A DNA stretch of 64,000 nucleotides from Roseibium denhamense (GTDB taxonomy: Bacteria > Pseudomonadota > Alphaproteobacteria > Rhizobiales > Stappiaceae). Under the pieces are notes generated by a model. It worked only from the letters and a program-made list of their open reading frames with translations, was not told the origin of the DNA and did no database searches. The position numbers and the translations under genes were made by a program. The stretch lies in NCBI RefSeq assembly GCF_009711415.1, contig NZ_SMLZ01000109.1:62001-126000 (forward strand), read 5' to 3'. Of this stretch, positions 40,625-51,180 are shown in pieces (position 1 is the stretch's first letter; each line of letters opens with the position of its first letter).

Positions 40625-43105
40625 TCAAAGACCCTCGATATATATTGCGATCCGGTCCATGATTGGCCGTAACTTTGCACAGTCTGCGTTAATAATCGTC
40701 CAATCTTGTGATTTTCCGGCCTGTTCCAGCGTGTAACTCACCGCGGCAAGATCGGACGCCCCGACCGAACGCGAAGACGACTTTAGTTTGTGACCGGCTG
40801 CAGCAACCGCATCTGCATCCCCGCTCGCAACCGCTGCTTCGATTTCGGCAATTCCCAACCAGGCCGGTTCGATGAAATCGGCGAGTATCTCTTTGATCGT
40901 CTCCGGATCATCACCAAAGATATCTTGCAATGCCGACAGGTCGATTGGCGGGTCCCCACCTTGCTGGCCGGAAGTACCGGCTGATTCCGTTCCGGTCTGT
41001 TGCGAAACACGCCCTTTGGCTCCCGACAAGGACGCTTTCGTGGCGCGGGCATTGGGGAGCCACCGCTCCAGCAGAGCCTTCAGTTTTGCCATCTCCAGCG
41101 GTTTGGGCAGAAAATCATCCATACCGGCATCAAGACAACGATCCGCCTCCCCCTGAAGGGCATTTGCCGTAATCGCAATGACCGGAAGCCTGTTCGCGCT
41201 GGTCGTCTCGTCCCGCCGTAGGGATCTGGTCATTTCCAAACCATCCAGTTTCGGCATGTGCACATCGGACAGCGCGACGGCGTAGCGGCCAGACCGGAGG
41301 GCGGCCAAGCCTGCTTCACCATCTTCGACAATTTCGCATTGATACCCCAACAGCCTCAATTGACGCTGAATGACATCCTGATTGGTCTTGTTGTCCTCGA
41401 TCACCAGGATGAGCTCGTTATTGGCAATTGCTGTTTTCAGATCAGGTGCGTCTACCGCACCCATACCAATGGATGGCCCTTTCCCCTGAAGGCTTGGAGA
41501 GGCCCTTCCAAGGGCTACACAAAGACTGTTTAGAAAACTTCGGCGGGTCAGCGGTGTTGACGGCATAAAGACGGTATCTGGCAACGCCAATGCATCGGCA
41601 TCATCAGTGTTTTTGTGTTCACGCACAAACCGGGTCGCATTCAGACCTGGGTGATCCCGGAACTTGTTCTGAATCCTTGTTGTTGCCGCTTCGTCACCCA
41701 ATGCGCCCAGAAGGACGATGTCATAAGGCTCACCGCCTTTTCCGGCGGACTGAGCCGACGAAAACACATCCTCTACATCTTTATGGAAGGTTGCATGAAT
41801 ACCGGCATGATCGAGCCATGCCTGAATGGTTTTCTGCCGTGTGCCATCTTCCTGAAAATGCGCCAGAAGGCGTATGCCCTCAAAATCGTAACTTGGATTG
41901 GCAGCGCCTTCGTCTGAAACTGCATGTGAGATCGTTACGGCAAAAGTGCTGCCCTGACCGGGCTCGCTGGCAACATCAATTTGGCCGCCCATCATGTCGA
42001 CCAGACGGCGCACAATCGTAAGTCCAAGCCCCGTTCCTCCAAACCGCCGCGTGGTGGAAATGTCTGCCTGCTGAAACGGCTGGAAAAGGTTGGCTATCTG
42101 CTCCGGCGTCAAACCGATCCCCTGATCGCTCACACGATACCGGATTGTCGCCTGATCCTCTGCGAGGCCCGCCAGTTCTGCTGTGAGGGTTACTTCTCCC
42201 GCTTCCGTGAATTTGACTGCATTTCCCAGCAAATTAAAAAGGATTTGCCGCAGCCGCACCTGATCCCCTTTGACAAAAGGCGGAATCTGCGGGTCGCAGT
42301 AACAGATCAGATCGAGGCCCTTGTTGCCCGCATTTGGGCCCATCGTTTCACCGACCCCATCCACGATGTCCGGCACGGATATCGGGATCATCTCCAAATC
42401 CATCTTGCCCGCTTCAATCTTTGAAAAATCGAGAATGTCATTGATGATTGTAAGGAGCGAGAAGGCCGAGTCCCGGATCGTGGAGGTCATTTGCCGCTGG
42501 TTGTCATCCAGATCCGTGTGCGTCAGCAGGTCTATCATCCCGACAACCCCATTCATTGGCGTACGGATTTCGTGGCTCATAGCCGCCAGAAACATGTCCT
42601 TGGCGCGCGTTGCGCTTTCAGCCTTTTCCCTGAGATCTTCCGCGCGCTTTCGGTTCGCCTCCGCTTTTTCCATCATATCAAGCGTCGCCTGACGCGCTTC
42701 CTTGAGCTCTTCCATCTGTTGCAGCAACTGTTGGCGAGCCTGGACCCGTTCGGTGATGTCGGAATAGGTGCTGACGAAACCGCCGCCGGGAATCGGACCG
42801 CCCTTGACTTCCATGTAACTGCCGTCGGGACGGGAGCGTTCGAAGGAATGCTCTTCGAAGCAGCGGACTTTCTTCATAAGTCCATCGACTATGTCGTCGA
42901 CATCACCTGAACCGAACTCACCTTGTTCGGCATCGAACCGGATAAGCGCCTCAACGCTCTGCCCCCGAAATACAAGTGCATCCGGATAGTGGCGCATTTC
43001 CCGGAAGCGCGTGTTCCAGGCAAGTAGCTCCAGGTTTTCATCAAAAACGGCGACACCCTGGATCATGCTGGAGAGTACGCTTTCGAGCAGTCCATCCCTG
43101 TCCAT
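40625..43105 (-). CDS. Cytosolic hybrid histidine kinase (PAS-HK-REC-HPt)
   Basis: 826 residues with no membrane helix. N-terminal PAS-7-like domain ([25 protein letters not shown]), a coiled-coil linker (about 115-180), HisKA ([16 protein letters not shown]), HATPase ([33 protein letters not shown]), a degenerate receiver lacking the acceptor aspartate ([11 protein letters not shown]...[10 protein letters not shown]), a complete receiver ([25 protein letters not shown]) and a C-terminal HPt ([13 protein letters not shown]). The following gene is a REC-EAL protein, so this kinase probably tunes c-di-GMP levels. Start ATG at 43105, right before [11 protein letters not shown]; the frame extends to 43174. 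Confidence 0.92.
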   Translation of the reverse strand: MDRDGLLESVLSSMIQGVAVFDENLELLAWNTRFREMRHYPDALVFRGQSVEALIRFDAEQGEFGSGDVDDIVDGLMKKVRCFEEHSFERSRPDGSYMEVKGGPIPGGGFVSTYSDITERVQARQQLLQQMEELKEARQATLDMMEKAEANRKRAEDLREKAESATRAKDMFLAAMSHEIRTPMNGVVGMIDLLTHTDLDDNQRQMTSTIRDSAFSLLTIINDILDFSKIEAGKMDLEMIPISVPDIVDGVGETMGPNAGNKGLDLICYCDPQIPPFVKGDQVRLRQILFNLLGNAVKFTEAGEVTLTAELAGLAEDQATIRYRVSDQGIGLTPEQIANLFQPFQQADISTTRRFGGTGLGLTIVRRLVDMMGGQIDVASEPGQGSTFAVTISHAVSDEGAANPSYDFEGIRLLAHFQEDGTRQKTIQAWLDHAGIHATFHKDVEDVFSSAQSAGKGGEPYDIVLLGALGDEAATTRIQNKFRDHPGLNATRFVREHKNTDDADALALPDTVFMPSTPLTRRSFLNSLCVALGRASPSLQGKGPSIGMGAVDAPDLKTAIANNELILVIEDNKTNQDVIQRQLRLLGYQCEIVEDGEAGLAALRSGRYAVALSDVHMPKLDGLEMTRSLRRDETTSANRLPVIAITANALQGEADRCLDAGMDDFLPKPLEMAKLKALLERWLPNARATKASLSGAKGRVSQQTGTESAGTSGQQGGDPPIDLSALQDIFGDDPETIKEILADFIEPAWLGIAEIEAAVASGDADAVAAAGHKLKSSSRSVGASDLAAVSYTLEQAGKSQDWTIINADCAKLRPIMDRIAIYIEGL

Positions 43106-43369
43106 GTTCGCGCCTCGTCCTTGTGAGCGGGTCTGATGTGCCCAATGGTACCAAAGACGCCGGGCGACCGCCAAAGGTGATCCGTCCTATCCTCGCATCA
43201 TTCCATGATGCATTCACGCAAGGAGGTTGTCTTCACCAGCAGTGACGACTAGTAGTTCTTTCAACCAACCTTTCTGAAGGCCAGCCCAACCGCAGCTTCC
43301 AGTCATCACCCTCGTCAGTGTCCAGCAGGTCGCCAGAGACGGTGCCCTTCCCAATTGAGCAGGATTGCC

Positions 43370-44887
43370 ATGACATTCATGCCGCACGGAAAACACTTCA
43401 TTGCCGGACAATGGACGTCCAGCGACGGAACCTTTCAGTCAGACCCTGCACAAGGCGCGCCGCATACCTTTTGCGCCGGCACTGTGGCCCAGGTCGATTT
43501 GGCCTGCCAAGCAGCGGAAGAGGCTTTCTGGAGTTTCGGGTATGCGTCCCGCGAAACCCGTGCCGCGTTCCTGAACGCGATTGCCGATGAAATCGAAGCC
43601 CGTGCGGATGCGATTACGGAAATCGGAATGGCCGAAACAGGTTTGCCGAAAGCAAGGCTGCAAGGGGAACGCGGAAGAACGGTGGGCCAGCTGCGCCTCT
43701 TTGCCACTCATATCCTGGACGGGGCCTATCTCGACAAACGGCACGACGGCGCCCTGCCGGACCGCCAGCCGCTTCCGCGCCCGGATTTAAAGATGGTTCA
43801 GCGCCCGATTGGCCCGGTGGCCGTGTTCGGTGCATCGAACTTCCCCTTGGCTTTCTCCACGGCGGGCGGAGACACGGCATCCGCGCTTGCGGCAGGCTGT
43901 CCGGTGGTCGTGCGCGGTCATCCGGCGCATCCGGGCACGGGTGAGATTGTTGCCGAAGCCATATCGGCTGCCCTGAAATCCTGCGCTCTTCATCCGGGAG
44001 TTTTTTCCTTCATTCAAGGACCAGGGCACGAAATCGGGCAGGCACTTGTCCAGCATCCACTGATCACAGCCGTTGGGTTTACCGGTTCTCTTCGCGGCGG
44101 CAGAGCACTTTTCGACCTGTGTGCTCAACGGCCAGTACCGATCCCGTTTTTCGGCGAGCTTGGCTCGATCAATCCCGTGTTCTTGCTACCGGCTGCGCTT
44201 CACAACAGAAGCGATGAGATCGCCAGAGGCTGGGCGGCCTCGCTGACCATGGGCGCCGGCCAATTCTGCACGAACCCTGGTCTTGTTCTCGTCCTGGAAG
44301 GCGCTGAGGCCGACACGTTTGTCGAGACAGCACGTCAAGCCTTGGAGACGACCGAGAGTCAAACGATGCTTGCAGACGGAATTGCGGATGCATTCCAATC
44401 AGGTGCCCACCGGATCGCAGCTGTGCCAGACATCCGGAAACTGGTTGGAGCGGCCTGCGAGAACCGTGCTGCCGCGCCCTATTTGTTCGAAACATCCGGG
44501 GACACATGGCTGGCAAACAAAGAGCTTTGGCATGAAGTATTCGGCCCGCTGGGAATTGTCGTCAGGGTCAAGAACACAGCCCAGCTCCTTGAAATTGCGA
44601 GACACCTGGAAGGGCAGCTTACCTGTACCCTTCAGATGGAAGCCGACGATACTGACCTTGCGAAAATGCTGATGCCGGTTCTGGAACGTAAAGCGGGCCG
44701 GGTTCTCGCCAACGGGTTTCCGACAGGTGTTGAGGTCGCTGACGCCATGGTCCATGGGGGCCCCTACCCGGCGTCCACGAACTTCGGAGCGACATCCGTG
44801 GGAACACTCGCCATCCGGCGGTTTTTGAGGCCGGTCAGCTATCAAAATCTTTCGGCTGATCTTCTCCCAACGGACTGGGCAGACTGA
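43370..44887 (+). CDS. Aldehyde dehydrogenase, ketoglutaric-semialdehyde type
   Basis: 505 residues of the aldehyde dehydrogenase superfamily. GASNFPLAFSTAGGDTASALAAGCPVVVRGHPAHPGT is the cofactor-binding region peculiar to the 2,5-dioxovalerate (alpha-ketoglutaric semialdehyde) dehydrogenase group. The general base is in FFGELGSINPVF and the catalytic cysteine in GAGQFCTNPG. It would give 2-oxoglutarate in sugar-acid, pentose or hydroxyproline breakdown. It stands alone, divergent from the hybrid kinase. ATG 43370 has AGGA upstream; a TTG at 43355 is an alternative. Confidence 0.85.
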   Translation: MTFMPHGKHFIAGQWTSSDGTFQSDPAQGAPHTFCAGTVAQVDLACQAAEEAFWSFGYASRETRAAFLNAIADEIEARADAITEIGMAETGLPKARLQGERGRTVGQLRLFATHILDGAYLDKRHDGALPDRQPLPRPDLKMVQRPIGPVAVFGASNFPLAFSTAGGDTASALAAGCPVVVRGHPAHPGTGEIVAEAISAALKSCALHPGVFSFIQGPGHEIGQALVQHPLITAVGFTGSLRGGRALFDLCAQRPVPIPFFGELGSINPVFLLPAALHNRSDEIARGWAASLTMGAGQFCTNPGLVLVLEGAEADTFVETARQALETTESQTMLADGIADAFQSGAHRIAAVPDIRKLVGAACENRAAAPYLFETSGDTWLANKELWHEVFGPLGIVVRVKNTAQLLEIARHLEGQLTCTLQMEADDTDLAKMLMPVLERKAGRVLANGFPTGVEVADAMVHGGPYPASTNFGATSVGTLAIRRFLRPVSYQNLSADLLPTDWAD

Positions 44888-44938
44888 CAAATTTCGGCCC
44901 GGCCTACGAAATTGACGTTATCCTGGAAACACCTTCCT

Positions 44939-44973
44939 GAGAGGCGGTTTGGGCAATGATCCCCCCGCCTCTC
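44939..44973 (+). terminator. Possible terminator after the aldehyde dehydrogenase
   Basis: Perfect 9-bp arms gagaggcgg (44939-44947) and ccgcctctc (44965-44973), 51 bp beyond the stop. No T-run follows, so its strength is uncertain. Confidence 0.4.
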
Positions 44974-45252
44974 ATTCCAATAGCGGATGCAGGAGCATAT
45001 TTGTGCCCTCACAGTTTCTTCTCAAGCATTCCTGCAATTTAAAGTAAGTGGAAAAATATGCATTTCTCAAAGTTGTAATTTTCAAAAAACTGCAAACAGC
45101 ACTCTAGTAAAATTTGACAGAATCTGCTTCCGATAAAATTGTATCATGCACGGAAACTCGCACGGCGTGTAGGAACGGCTCTTAGAGCGAACGGCATAGA
45201 GACTGAAATCAGGAGAAGAATCTGTGAACCTCCGCTCCGGAGCCTCCGAGTG
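44974..45252. other. AT-rich leader of the kinase gene
   Basis: About 280 bp, unusually AT-rich around 45030-45130 and then GC-rich. The open frame of the kinase extends back to 45139, but that segment (MYHARKLARRVGT...) looks like translated leader. No clear promoter elements were singled out. Confidence 0.4.
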
Positions 45253-48200
45253 ATGGACACTCAGAACCGGGCTCAGATCGGTCCTTATCTCATTGAGACC
45301 CTGCTTGGCAAAGGCAGCATGGGACTGATCTACGCTGGCCGACATGTAGAGACCGGAACAACTGCTGCCATCAAAACGGTGTCGACCATAGAGGCCGCAA
45401 AGCTTGGGCAGATACGTAAGGAAATCCGTTCGCTTGCACGGCTTCACCACCCCGGTGTTGTCCAGATTCTCGAACACGGTATTGACGGCGGCAAACCGTG
45501 GTATGCCATGGAATTGCTGCAAGGAACGACCTTGGACAGTCTCGTCCGCCAAAAACGGCCGGAACACTCATCAACTCAACTCGCTAGCGCCACACCAGTC
45601 TCTGTTTCAGGCGATGACGACGCGACCCTGATTTCAGACTTGCGCCCCCTTGCAGAACGACACGTTTTGAGGGGCTCGACACCGGCTGCCGAAAAATATC
45701 AGTCTTCCCAGCACGATGACGACAAAGGTCTGAATGACCTGCTCGCGCTCGGCAGCCGGATCTGCCGCACCCTTGCCTATGTGCACGGTGAGGGCATCAT
45801 TCACCGTGACCTGAAACCGGGCAACATTTTCATCAAAAACGGCGTTGATCCGATCCTCGTGGATTTCGGTCTCGGGAGCCAGATGAATGATGAAAGCGGC
45901 AGGGAAGTTGTTGAGAGCGCGCTCGGGATCAGCGGCTCGCCGAACTATATGGCGCCGGAGCAAATTCGCGGTGAAGCGCTTGATGCCCGGTGCGACCTAT
46001 ACGCCTTCGGCTGCATCCTCTATCGGCTCGTAACCGGAAAGACCCCGTTTTCCGGCTCCCGCGCCCAAGTTTTAAGGGGGCACTTAGAAAGAGATCCGGT
46101 CCGCCCATCGGATCTTGCCAGCGACGTACCGGCGGAGCTGGATGAGCTGATCCTGTCGCTTATGGCAAAGTCGAGAGACAGTAGAATAGGCTATGCAGAA
46201 AATGTGGCTTTGGCGCTTGAGGAAATGGGCGGCCTTCCAAATTCCCAGGATTTCGCCGTCAATCAACCGAGCCCTTATCTCTACAAAGCGTCGTTTGTCG
46301 CCTCCGGCAAAGTGATAGAGCGTTGTTCCAAACACATCGAGACCGCTTGCAAAGGCAAGGGACAGTTCATCGTTCTGAGCGGCGAAAGCGGTTCGGGAAA
46401 AACCCGCCACGCCATGGAATTGGCGAGGCGCGCCAAGCGCTCCGATATGCGGATTATCAACGGACAATGCCATTCTGGACTGTTTGACGGCGGCCAGATG
46501 AAGGTCCAGGCGCATCGTCCGCTTCACCCTTTTCAACCCTTGTTTGATGCATTTGCAGATCTTTGCAGCGAACAGCCGGGTTTCCTGAAGACGTCGGTCG
46601 AGGAGCGGGATGCCGCTGTCTTGGCCGAATACTCGGAGAGCATTGCATCCCTACCGGACGTGGCCGGGCTGACTGCCCCGCCCCAAATCGGCGAAGACGA
46701 TGCAAGGAGGCGGCTTTATCGCGCGGTTGCAAAGCTCATCACGGCCTGCGGGGGGGCCCAACCTCTTTTCTTGCTGATTGACGATATCCAGTGGGCGGAC
46801 GAACTTTCCCTCGGCATGTTGTCTTATCTGGCAGACGGACATCTTGCGGATATGAAGGGTCTGGTAGTCGGCACCGTGCGCTCGGAGGAACAATCCGCAC
46901 CTGTAAAAACTCTGCTCTCACTTCCTGAGATCGAAGAAATTTCACTGGCGCGGATGGGATCCGAAGAAGTGACGGCCATGACCGGCGGCATGCTGGCCAT
47001 CAATCCGGTTCCGGCAGCATTTGCTCGGTTCCTTCTGGAGCGCAGCAACGGAAACCCTTTCTTTATCGCCGAATACCTTAGAAGTGCCGTGCAGGAGAAG
47101 GTCCTTGTCAGGAACCTGAGGGGCGAATGGTTGTTCTCGGGCAGTGGCATGTCGGATGAACGCCAATACGAGGCCCTGGACCTCCCGCAATCCCTGCGCG
47201 CGCTGATCGAGTTACGGTTGAACCGGACTGCACCGGTTGCTCGCAGCGCTCTTGATTGCGCAGCTCTGATCGGCCGGGACTTTGATCCCGACCTGATCTC
47301 AAGGATCGAGCAAGTCGATGGACCGACCATGCTGTCGATCATTGACGAGCTCGTCAGCCAGCAGGTTCTTGAACACTCGGCAACCGGCGGCCTGCGGTTC
47401 CTGCATGACAAGATCCGTGAGATTGCAGAGGCATCACTTCCCGCCGCGCGCCTGCGGGAACGGCATTTGCAGATCGCGCAAGCATTGGAAGGAGTGACAG
47501 AAGCGGACCGCATGCCCCCCGACAATCCCGGCCAGCTTGGACACCATTGGTCTGCGGCGGGCATTCCTGAGAAGGCGGTTCCCTATCTTGGGCAGGCGGG
47601 TGCACAGGCCAAAAAAGCCCATGCCATTGAGGAAGCCATCCAGTTTTATGAAACGGCTGACACTGAGATCGGCAAGGCAAGACAATCAGCTGACCCGGAA
47701 CCCGGAAGCTGGGCGAAGGAAACTGTCGAGGTCAACGAGGCGCTCGGCGAGCTGCTTCTCCTCAAACGCCTGCACAATCGCTCGCGTCAGCGCTTTGAAA
47801 CCGCCCTTCAATCGGCAACCGATAATCCCCTTTCCCAATGCCGTCTCTTGCGAAAAGTAGCCAAGGCCTGGGAGGGAGAGCACAACCACGACGAAGCGCT
47901 TGCAGCTTATTCAGGGGCGGAAGCCGAATTGGCGAGAGTAAGCAATAATCTGAAAGCTTGGCAGAACGAGCAGATCGAAATAAGGCTGGGCCGCCTTTGG
48001 ATCTACTATTGGTCGGCACAAACGGAAGCAATCGAAGCGGAACTTGCCGGAACGCGCCAGCTTATTGAACGCCATGGCACCGCCGACCACAGGTATGGGT
48101 TTTACTTCTCGCAGATCCTTAACTCCTTGCGCAAAGGCCGCTATCGCGTCGGTGTTGATCTGCTTCAACTTGGCGAAGCACTGCTAGCAGCTGCGCTTGA

Positions 48201-48813
48201 CCGCAAGAGCGAAGCGGAAATCGCATTCGCCCACTTCGAACTCGGTTTCTTGAGGCTTTTTGCAGGACGTTTGGAAGAAGCAAAGCCAGAATTCCTGACC
48301 GCAATTTCCCTCTATCAAGAAATTGGTGATGCTGGCGGAGAGACCCGCTCTCTCTGCTACTACGTCATTCTTCTGCGCCGGCTGCAGCAAATCGAGGCGA
48401 CAAGAAACGCCGCCCAGGATCTTCTTCGTCAGGCGAGCGATGGCGAGATGATTGATTATATCGGCATCGCGCATGCATCTCTGGCATGGACCGACATGAA
48501 GCACGGCGACGTCAAGCATGCAGAGCTGGAATTGGCACGAGCGTTCGAGGTTTGGAACAGCCTTTCCTATGTGTATTCCATGCAATGGACGGCTGCCCTC
48601 GTCAGCCTGCAGATCGCCTATGAGAACAAGCAGTACGACAAGCTATCTCAGATGGCCAAGACCCTTATTGACCCAATCCAACTGCACCTGCCGGACGCGA
48701 TTGATGGCCCTATGCGCCAGATCGTTCAAGCCGCTGAAAGAGACGATACGGCCCTTATGATGAGCAGCGCAAAGCGCGCATTGGATCAATCAGTTTCGGC
48801 CGGATTTCTTTGA
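45253..48813 (+). CDS. Ser/Thr protein kinase - AAA ATPase - TPR protein
   Basis: 1186 residues. Kinase domain (10-330): glycine loop LGKGSMG (18-24), lysine K41 in AAIKT, HRDLKPGN (184-191), DFGLG (204-208), PNYMAPEQ. It is interrupted after the hinge by about 55 polar residues (100-155). Next an AAA_16-like ATPase (Walker A SGESGSGKT near 380; Walker B LFLLIDDIQWAD) and a long helical TPR region to the C-terminus. This is the plan of bacterial kinase/MalT-like signalling proteins, but no HTH or cyclase domain is visible. ATG 45253 starts the conserved part; no strong ribosome site. It may phosphorylate partners in response to ligand binding by the TPRs; substrate unknown. Confidence 0.87.
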   Translation: MDTQNRAQIGPYLIETLLGKGSMGLIYAGRHVETGTTAAIKTVSTIEAAKLGQIRKEIRSLARLHHPGVVQILEHGIDGGKPWYAMELLQGTTLDSLVRQKRPEHSSTQLASATPVSVSGDDDATLISDLRPLAERHVLRGSTPAAEKYQSSQHDDDKGLNDLLALGSRICRTLAYVHGEGIIHRDLKPGNIFIKNGVDPILVDFGLGSQMNDESGREVVESALGISGSPNYMAPEQIRGEALDARCDLYAFGCILYRLVTGKTPFSGSRAQVLRGHLERDPVRPSDLASDVPAELDELILSLMAKSRDSRIGYAENVALALEEMGGLPNSQDFAVNQPSPYLYKASFVASGKVIERCSKHIETACKGKGQFIVLSGESGSGKTRHAMELARRAKRSDMRIINGQCHSGLFDGGQMKVQAHRPLHPFQPLFDAFADLCSEQPGFLKTSVEERDAAVLAEYSESIASLPDVAGLTAPPQIGEDDARRRLYRAVAKLITACGGAQPLFLLIDDIQWADELSLGMLSYLADGHLADMKGLVVGTVRSEEQSAPVKTLLSLPEIEEISLARMGSEEVTAMTGGMLAINPVPAAFARFLLERSNGNPFFIAEYLRSAVQEKVLVRNLRGEWLFSGSGMSDERQYEALDLPQSLRALIELRLNRTAPVARSALDCAALIGRDFDPDLISRIEQVDGPTMLSIIDELVSQQVLEHSATGGLRFLHDKIREIAEASLPAARLRERHLQIAQALEGVTEADRMPPDNPGQLGHHWSAAGIPEKAVPYLGQAGAQAKKAHAIEEAIQFYETADTEIGKARQSADPEPGSWAKETVEVNEALGELLLLKRLHNRSRQRFETALQSATDNPLSQCRLLRKVAKAWEGEHNHDEALAAYSGAEAELARVSNNLKAWQNEQIEIRLGRLWIYYWSAQTEAIEAELAGTRQLIERHGTADHRYGFYFSQILNSLRKGRYRVGVDLLQLGEALLAAALDRKSEAEIAFAHFELGFLRLFAGRLEEAKPEFLTAISLYQEIGDAGGETRSLCYYVILLRRLQQIEATRNAAQDLLRQASDGEMIDYIGIAHASLAWTDMKHGDVKHAELELARAFEVWNSLSYVYSMQWTAALVSLQIAYENKQYDKLSQMAKTLIDPIQLHLPDAIDGPMRQIVQAAERDDTALMMSSAKRALDQSVSAGFL

Positions 48814-48854
48814 GTTCAAACAATTGCCATCTGGAACGTGAATTGGAGACGAAG

Positions 48855-49748
48855 ATGATTTTGGTGGTTGGTGCAACAGGCATTCTCGGGTCTGCGATCT
48901 GTTTTGCGCTTCTGGAGTCGGGAAAGACCGTTCGCGCGCTGGTCCGGGCCGACCGCGATCCAGCCGAAGTGGACCGCCTCCGCTCAGCTGGAGCTGAAAT
49001 CGCGATTGGCGATTTGACAGACAAGTCCTCCCTGCAAGCTGCGTCTCGCGGGATAGAAGCTGTCATCTCAACCGCGACGTCAGTGTCCATGCGACGCGAA
49101 ACGGACAATTTCGAAACTGTCGACCGGCAAGGGCATCTTGATCTGATTGATGTAGCCAAAGAGGCCGGTACGGATCATTTTGTGTTTATGTCTTTCCCTC
49201 CATTTCCCGGCGAGTTTCCGCTTCAAACCGCGAAAAGAGCGATTGAGGAGAAACTCAAAGGCGGGGCGCTCCCAAACTACACAATTATTCAGGCGCCCCA
49301 CTTCCGGGAAGGGTGGTTGACCGCACCGCTTGGCATCAATCCGGAAACAGGCGCCATGCGAACCTGCGGCGGAGGTAAGGCTCCGATCTCATGGATTGCG
49401 CTGGATGATGTGCGCGATGCTGTTTGCGCCAGCCTCGATGCACCGGCCGCACGGAACAAGGTCCTGCAAATCGGCGGCGACGCAGCCCTCAGCCAGTCTG
49501 ACGTCATCTCAAGATGCGAAGCGATGACCGGCAGATCAATTGAGGTGGAAGACACGCCACATGCGCAACTGGTTGAAATGGCGAATGGAGACGATCCTCT
49601 TATGCGCACATTTGGAGGTCTGATGCTGGTCTGCGCTGATAAAGGATGCGAAATCGATAATTCTGAGGCGTCAAAGGTATTGGCGTACACGCCCCGGCCA
49701 CTTGACGACTTCTTGACGGATTTGTCTTCGTCCCTGCCCAAAGCCTAG
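48855..49748 (+). CDS. NmrA-like NAD(P)-binding protein
   Basis: 297 residues with an N-terminal Rossmann motif (ILVVGATGILGSAICFALLESGKTVRALVR) and atypical-SDR/NmrA features: GDLTDKSSLQAASRGIEAVISTA, HFVFMSFPPFPGEFPLQTAKRAIEEKL, YTIIQAPHFREGW and WIALDDVRDAV. The usual YxxxK is not clear, so it may be an NAD(P) sensor or a quinone-reductase-like enzyme. It begins 41 bp after the kinase gene with GGAGACG upstream of the ATG, so the two are probably co-transcribed. It converges with tfuA. Confidence 0.82.
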   Translation: MILVVGATGILGSAICFALLESGKTVRALVRADRDPAEVDRLRSAGAEIAIGDLTDKSSLQAASRGIEAVISTATSVSMRRETDNFETVDRQGHLDLIDVAKEAGTDHFVFMSFPPFPGEFPLQTAKRAIEEKLKGGALPNYTIIQAPHFREGWLTAPLGINPETGAMRTCGGGKAPISWIALDDVRDAVCASLDAPAARNKVLQIGGDAALSQSDVISRCEAMTGRSIEVEDTPHAQLVEMANGDDPLMRTFGGLMLVCADKGCEIDNSEASKVLAYTPRPLDDFLTDLSSSLPKA

Positions 49749-49845
49749 CGTGCCAACGGATAGGGTTTTCACCCTGTGGCGGGGGAGGAACATGCTATTC
49801 GATATAGACCTGCAGCCAAAACCCGATATTGCCGGACAGCGGTTA

Positions 49846-51180
49846 TCAAACCGAGTCCGAACTGTCGCCACGAAAGAGGAACTCGCGGGCCAGGGCTTGA
49901 AGAAAAGCCTGTTTGCTTTTGAAACCAAGCGCTTGAATATGGGCATCAATGTGCCGGGGAACAGGCTTTTGAAGACAGGTTTTAAAGTACCAGGCGACCA
50001 ACTCTGTTTCGCATAGCCCAGTGGCTTCCACGTCACTGGGTTCTTTACCGTTGAGCCTCAGCCATTCGGCTTTTTCCTCCGCCCGACGGCTTAGGCGCCC
50101 GTATTGACCTTTGGCTCTCAGTGCGTCAGGCACATATGTCCGGATTTCGTTATCCCGTTGTGATTTCGCGGTCTCGAAAACAACCTGTCGCTTCATAAAG
50201 CTTGTTAGCTCAGGCACGGTGATTTGTTGATTTGCCATCCACTCTTCGATCTCGGCCCCTTCTACCAAATCACGGCTTAGAAAGAAGCGGTTGAGAACAG
50301 CATCAAATACCGCTCCATCGTCTTCCATCTGCAGCCTTGATGCTTCGCGGGCGGCCAAAGCTCTACCGGCAGCCTCGCCAAGTGTTTGGGCATGGAGATC
50401 CGGATCAAGACGGAGTTCTTCCATGAGACCTTCGCAACGGCCTTCGGAGGCAGGCCTTCCAGCCTGACGGATCAGCCGCTCCCAGGTATCGGTATGCTCA
50501 AACTTATAACTAACCGTCATGGGATGAAGAGCATTTTTCATGAGAGCTGAGATTTGGGCCAGCATCTCGCACGCATCGTCATGCTTCACATCCGCTCGGC
50601 CACCCGGTAACCAGCCGAAAAAGTCGGACAACATTTGGACAGGAACATCGCATGCAACGCCGTCAGCAACATTTTTGTAGCTGCGCTTGGAGAAATGAAG
50701 CGTCTTGGCATGGTCAAGCATCAGCTTATGGGCCGTCGTGTCGATTACCTTTGCCGCCTCGGCGAGACCAAGCGTTGCCCGAATGTTGACCATTGCTTCC
50801 GACAAGCACGGATAGCCGACCTCTGCCGGCCCGTGCACAACAGCGACCTCATCATCGTCTTCAAGGCTGCCGCTATAGAAATCGCAGAAAACCCGGCCGA
50901 CGCCTTTCATGCCGAAATCCGCAAGTTCTGCAGCCCTCAGCGCGCCCATGCTGGCAGCACCGAACACATGCACGCCCTGGCTCATGGCCCAGAGTATCTC
51001 CTTGTGCCAAACCGCTGGAACCTGCTCGAAATAACCATCAACGATGCCGATGATGCGAAAACCGTTCTGGACGGCACGATAGACGTCTCCCTGGGAAACC
51101 GGCGGCAGTACTTGAACATCGGCAAGTGACCTTGCTGTACCGGGCTCCAAGGTTGGTCCGAGAAAAACGGCAGCGGTCAA
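49846..51180 (-). CDS. tfuA: TfuA-like protein, YcaO partner
   Basis: 444 residues, soluble. The N-terminal about 220 residues carry the TfuA core: AAVFLGPTLEPG, VLPPVSQGDVYRAV, IIGIVDGYFEQVPAVWHKEILWAM, HVFGAASMGALRAAEL and MKGVGRVFCDFYSG. The C-terminal half is helical and charged, without a recognised domain. TfuA proteins are known partners of YcaO in peptide backbone thioamidation (trifolitoxin, thioviridamide-like compounds, methyl-coenzyme M reductase). The start is a TTG (complement 51178-51180) overlapping the ycaO stop by 4 bp, so the two are co-translated. Confidence 0.9.
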   Translation of the reverse strand: MTAAVFLGPTLEPGTARSLADVQVLPPVSQGDVYRAVQNGFRIIGIVDGYFEQVPAVWHKEILWAMSQGVHVFGAASMGALRAAELADFGMKGVGRVFCDFYSGSLEDDDEVAVVHGPAEVGYPCLSEAMVNIRATLGLAEAAKVIDTTAHKLMLDHAKTLHFSKRSYKNVADGVACDVPVQMLSDFFGWLPGGRADVKHDDACEMLAQISALMKNALHPMTVSYKFEHTDTWERLIRQAGRPASEGRCEGLMEELRLDPDLHAQTLGEAAGRALAAREASRLQMEDDGAVFDAVLNRFFLSRDLVEGAEIEEWMANQQITVPELTSFMKRQVVFETAKSQRDNEIRTYVPDALRAKGQYGRLSRRAEEKAEWLRLNGKEPSDVEATGLCETELVAWYFKTCLQKPVPRHIDAHIQALGFKSKQAFLQALAREFLFRGDSSDSV

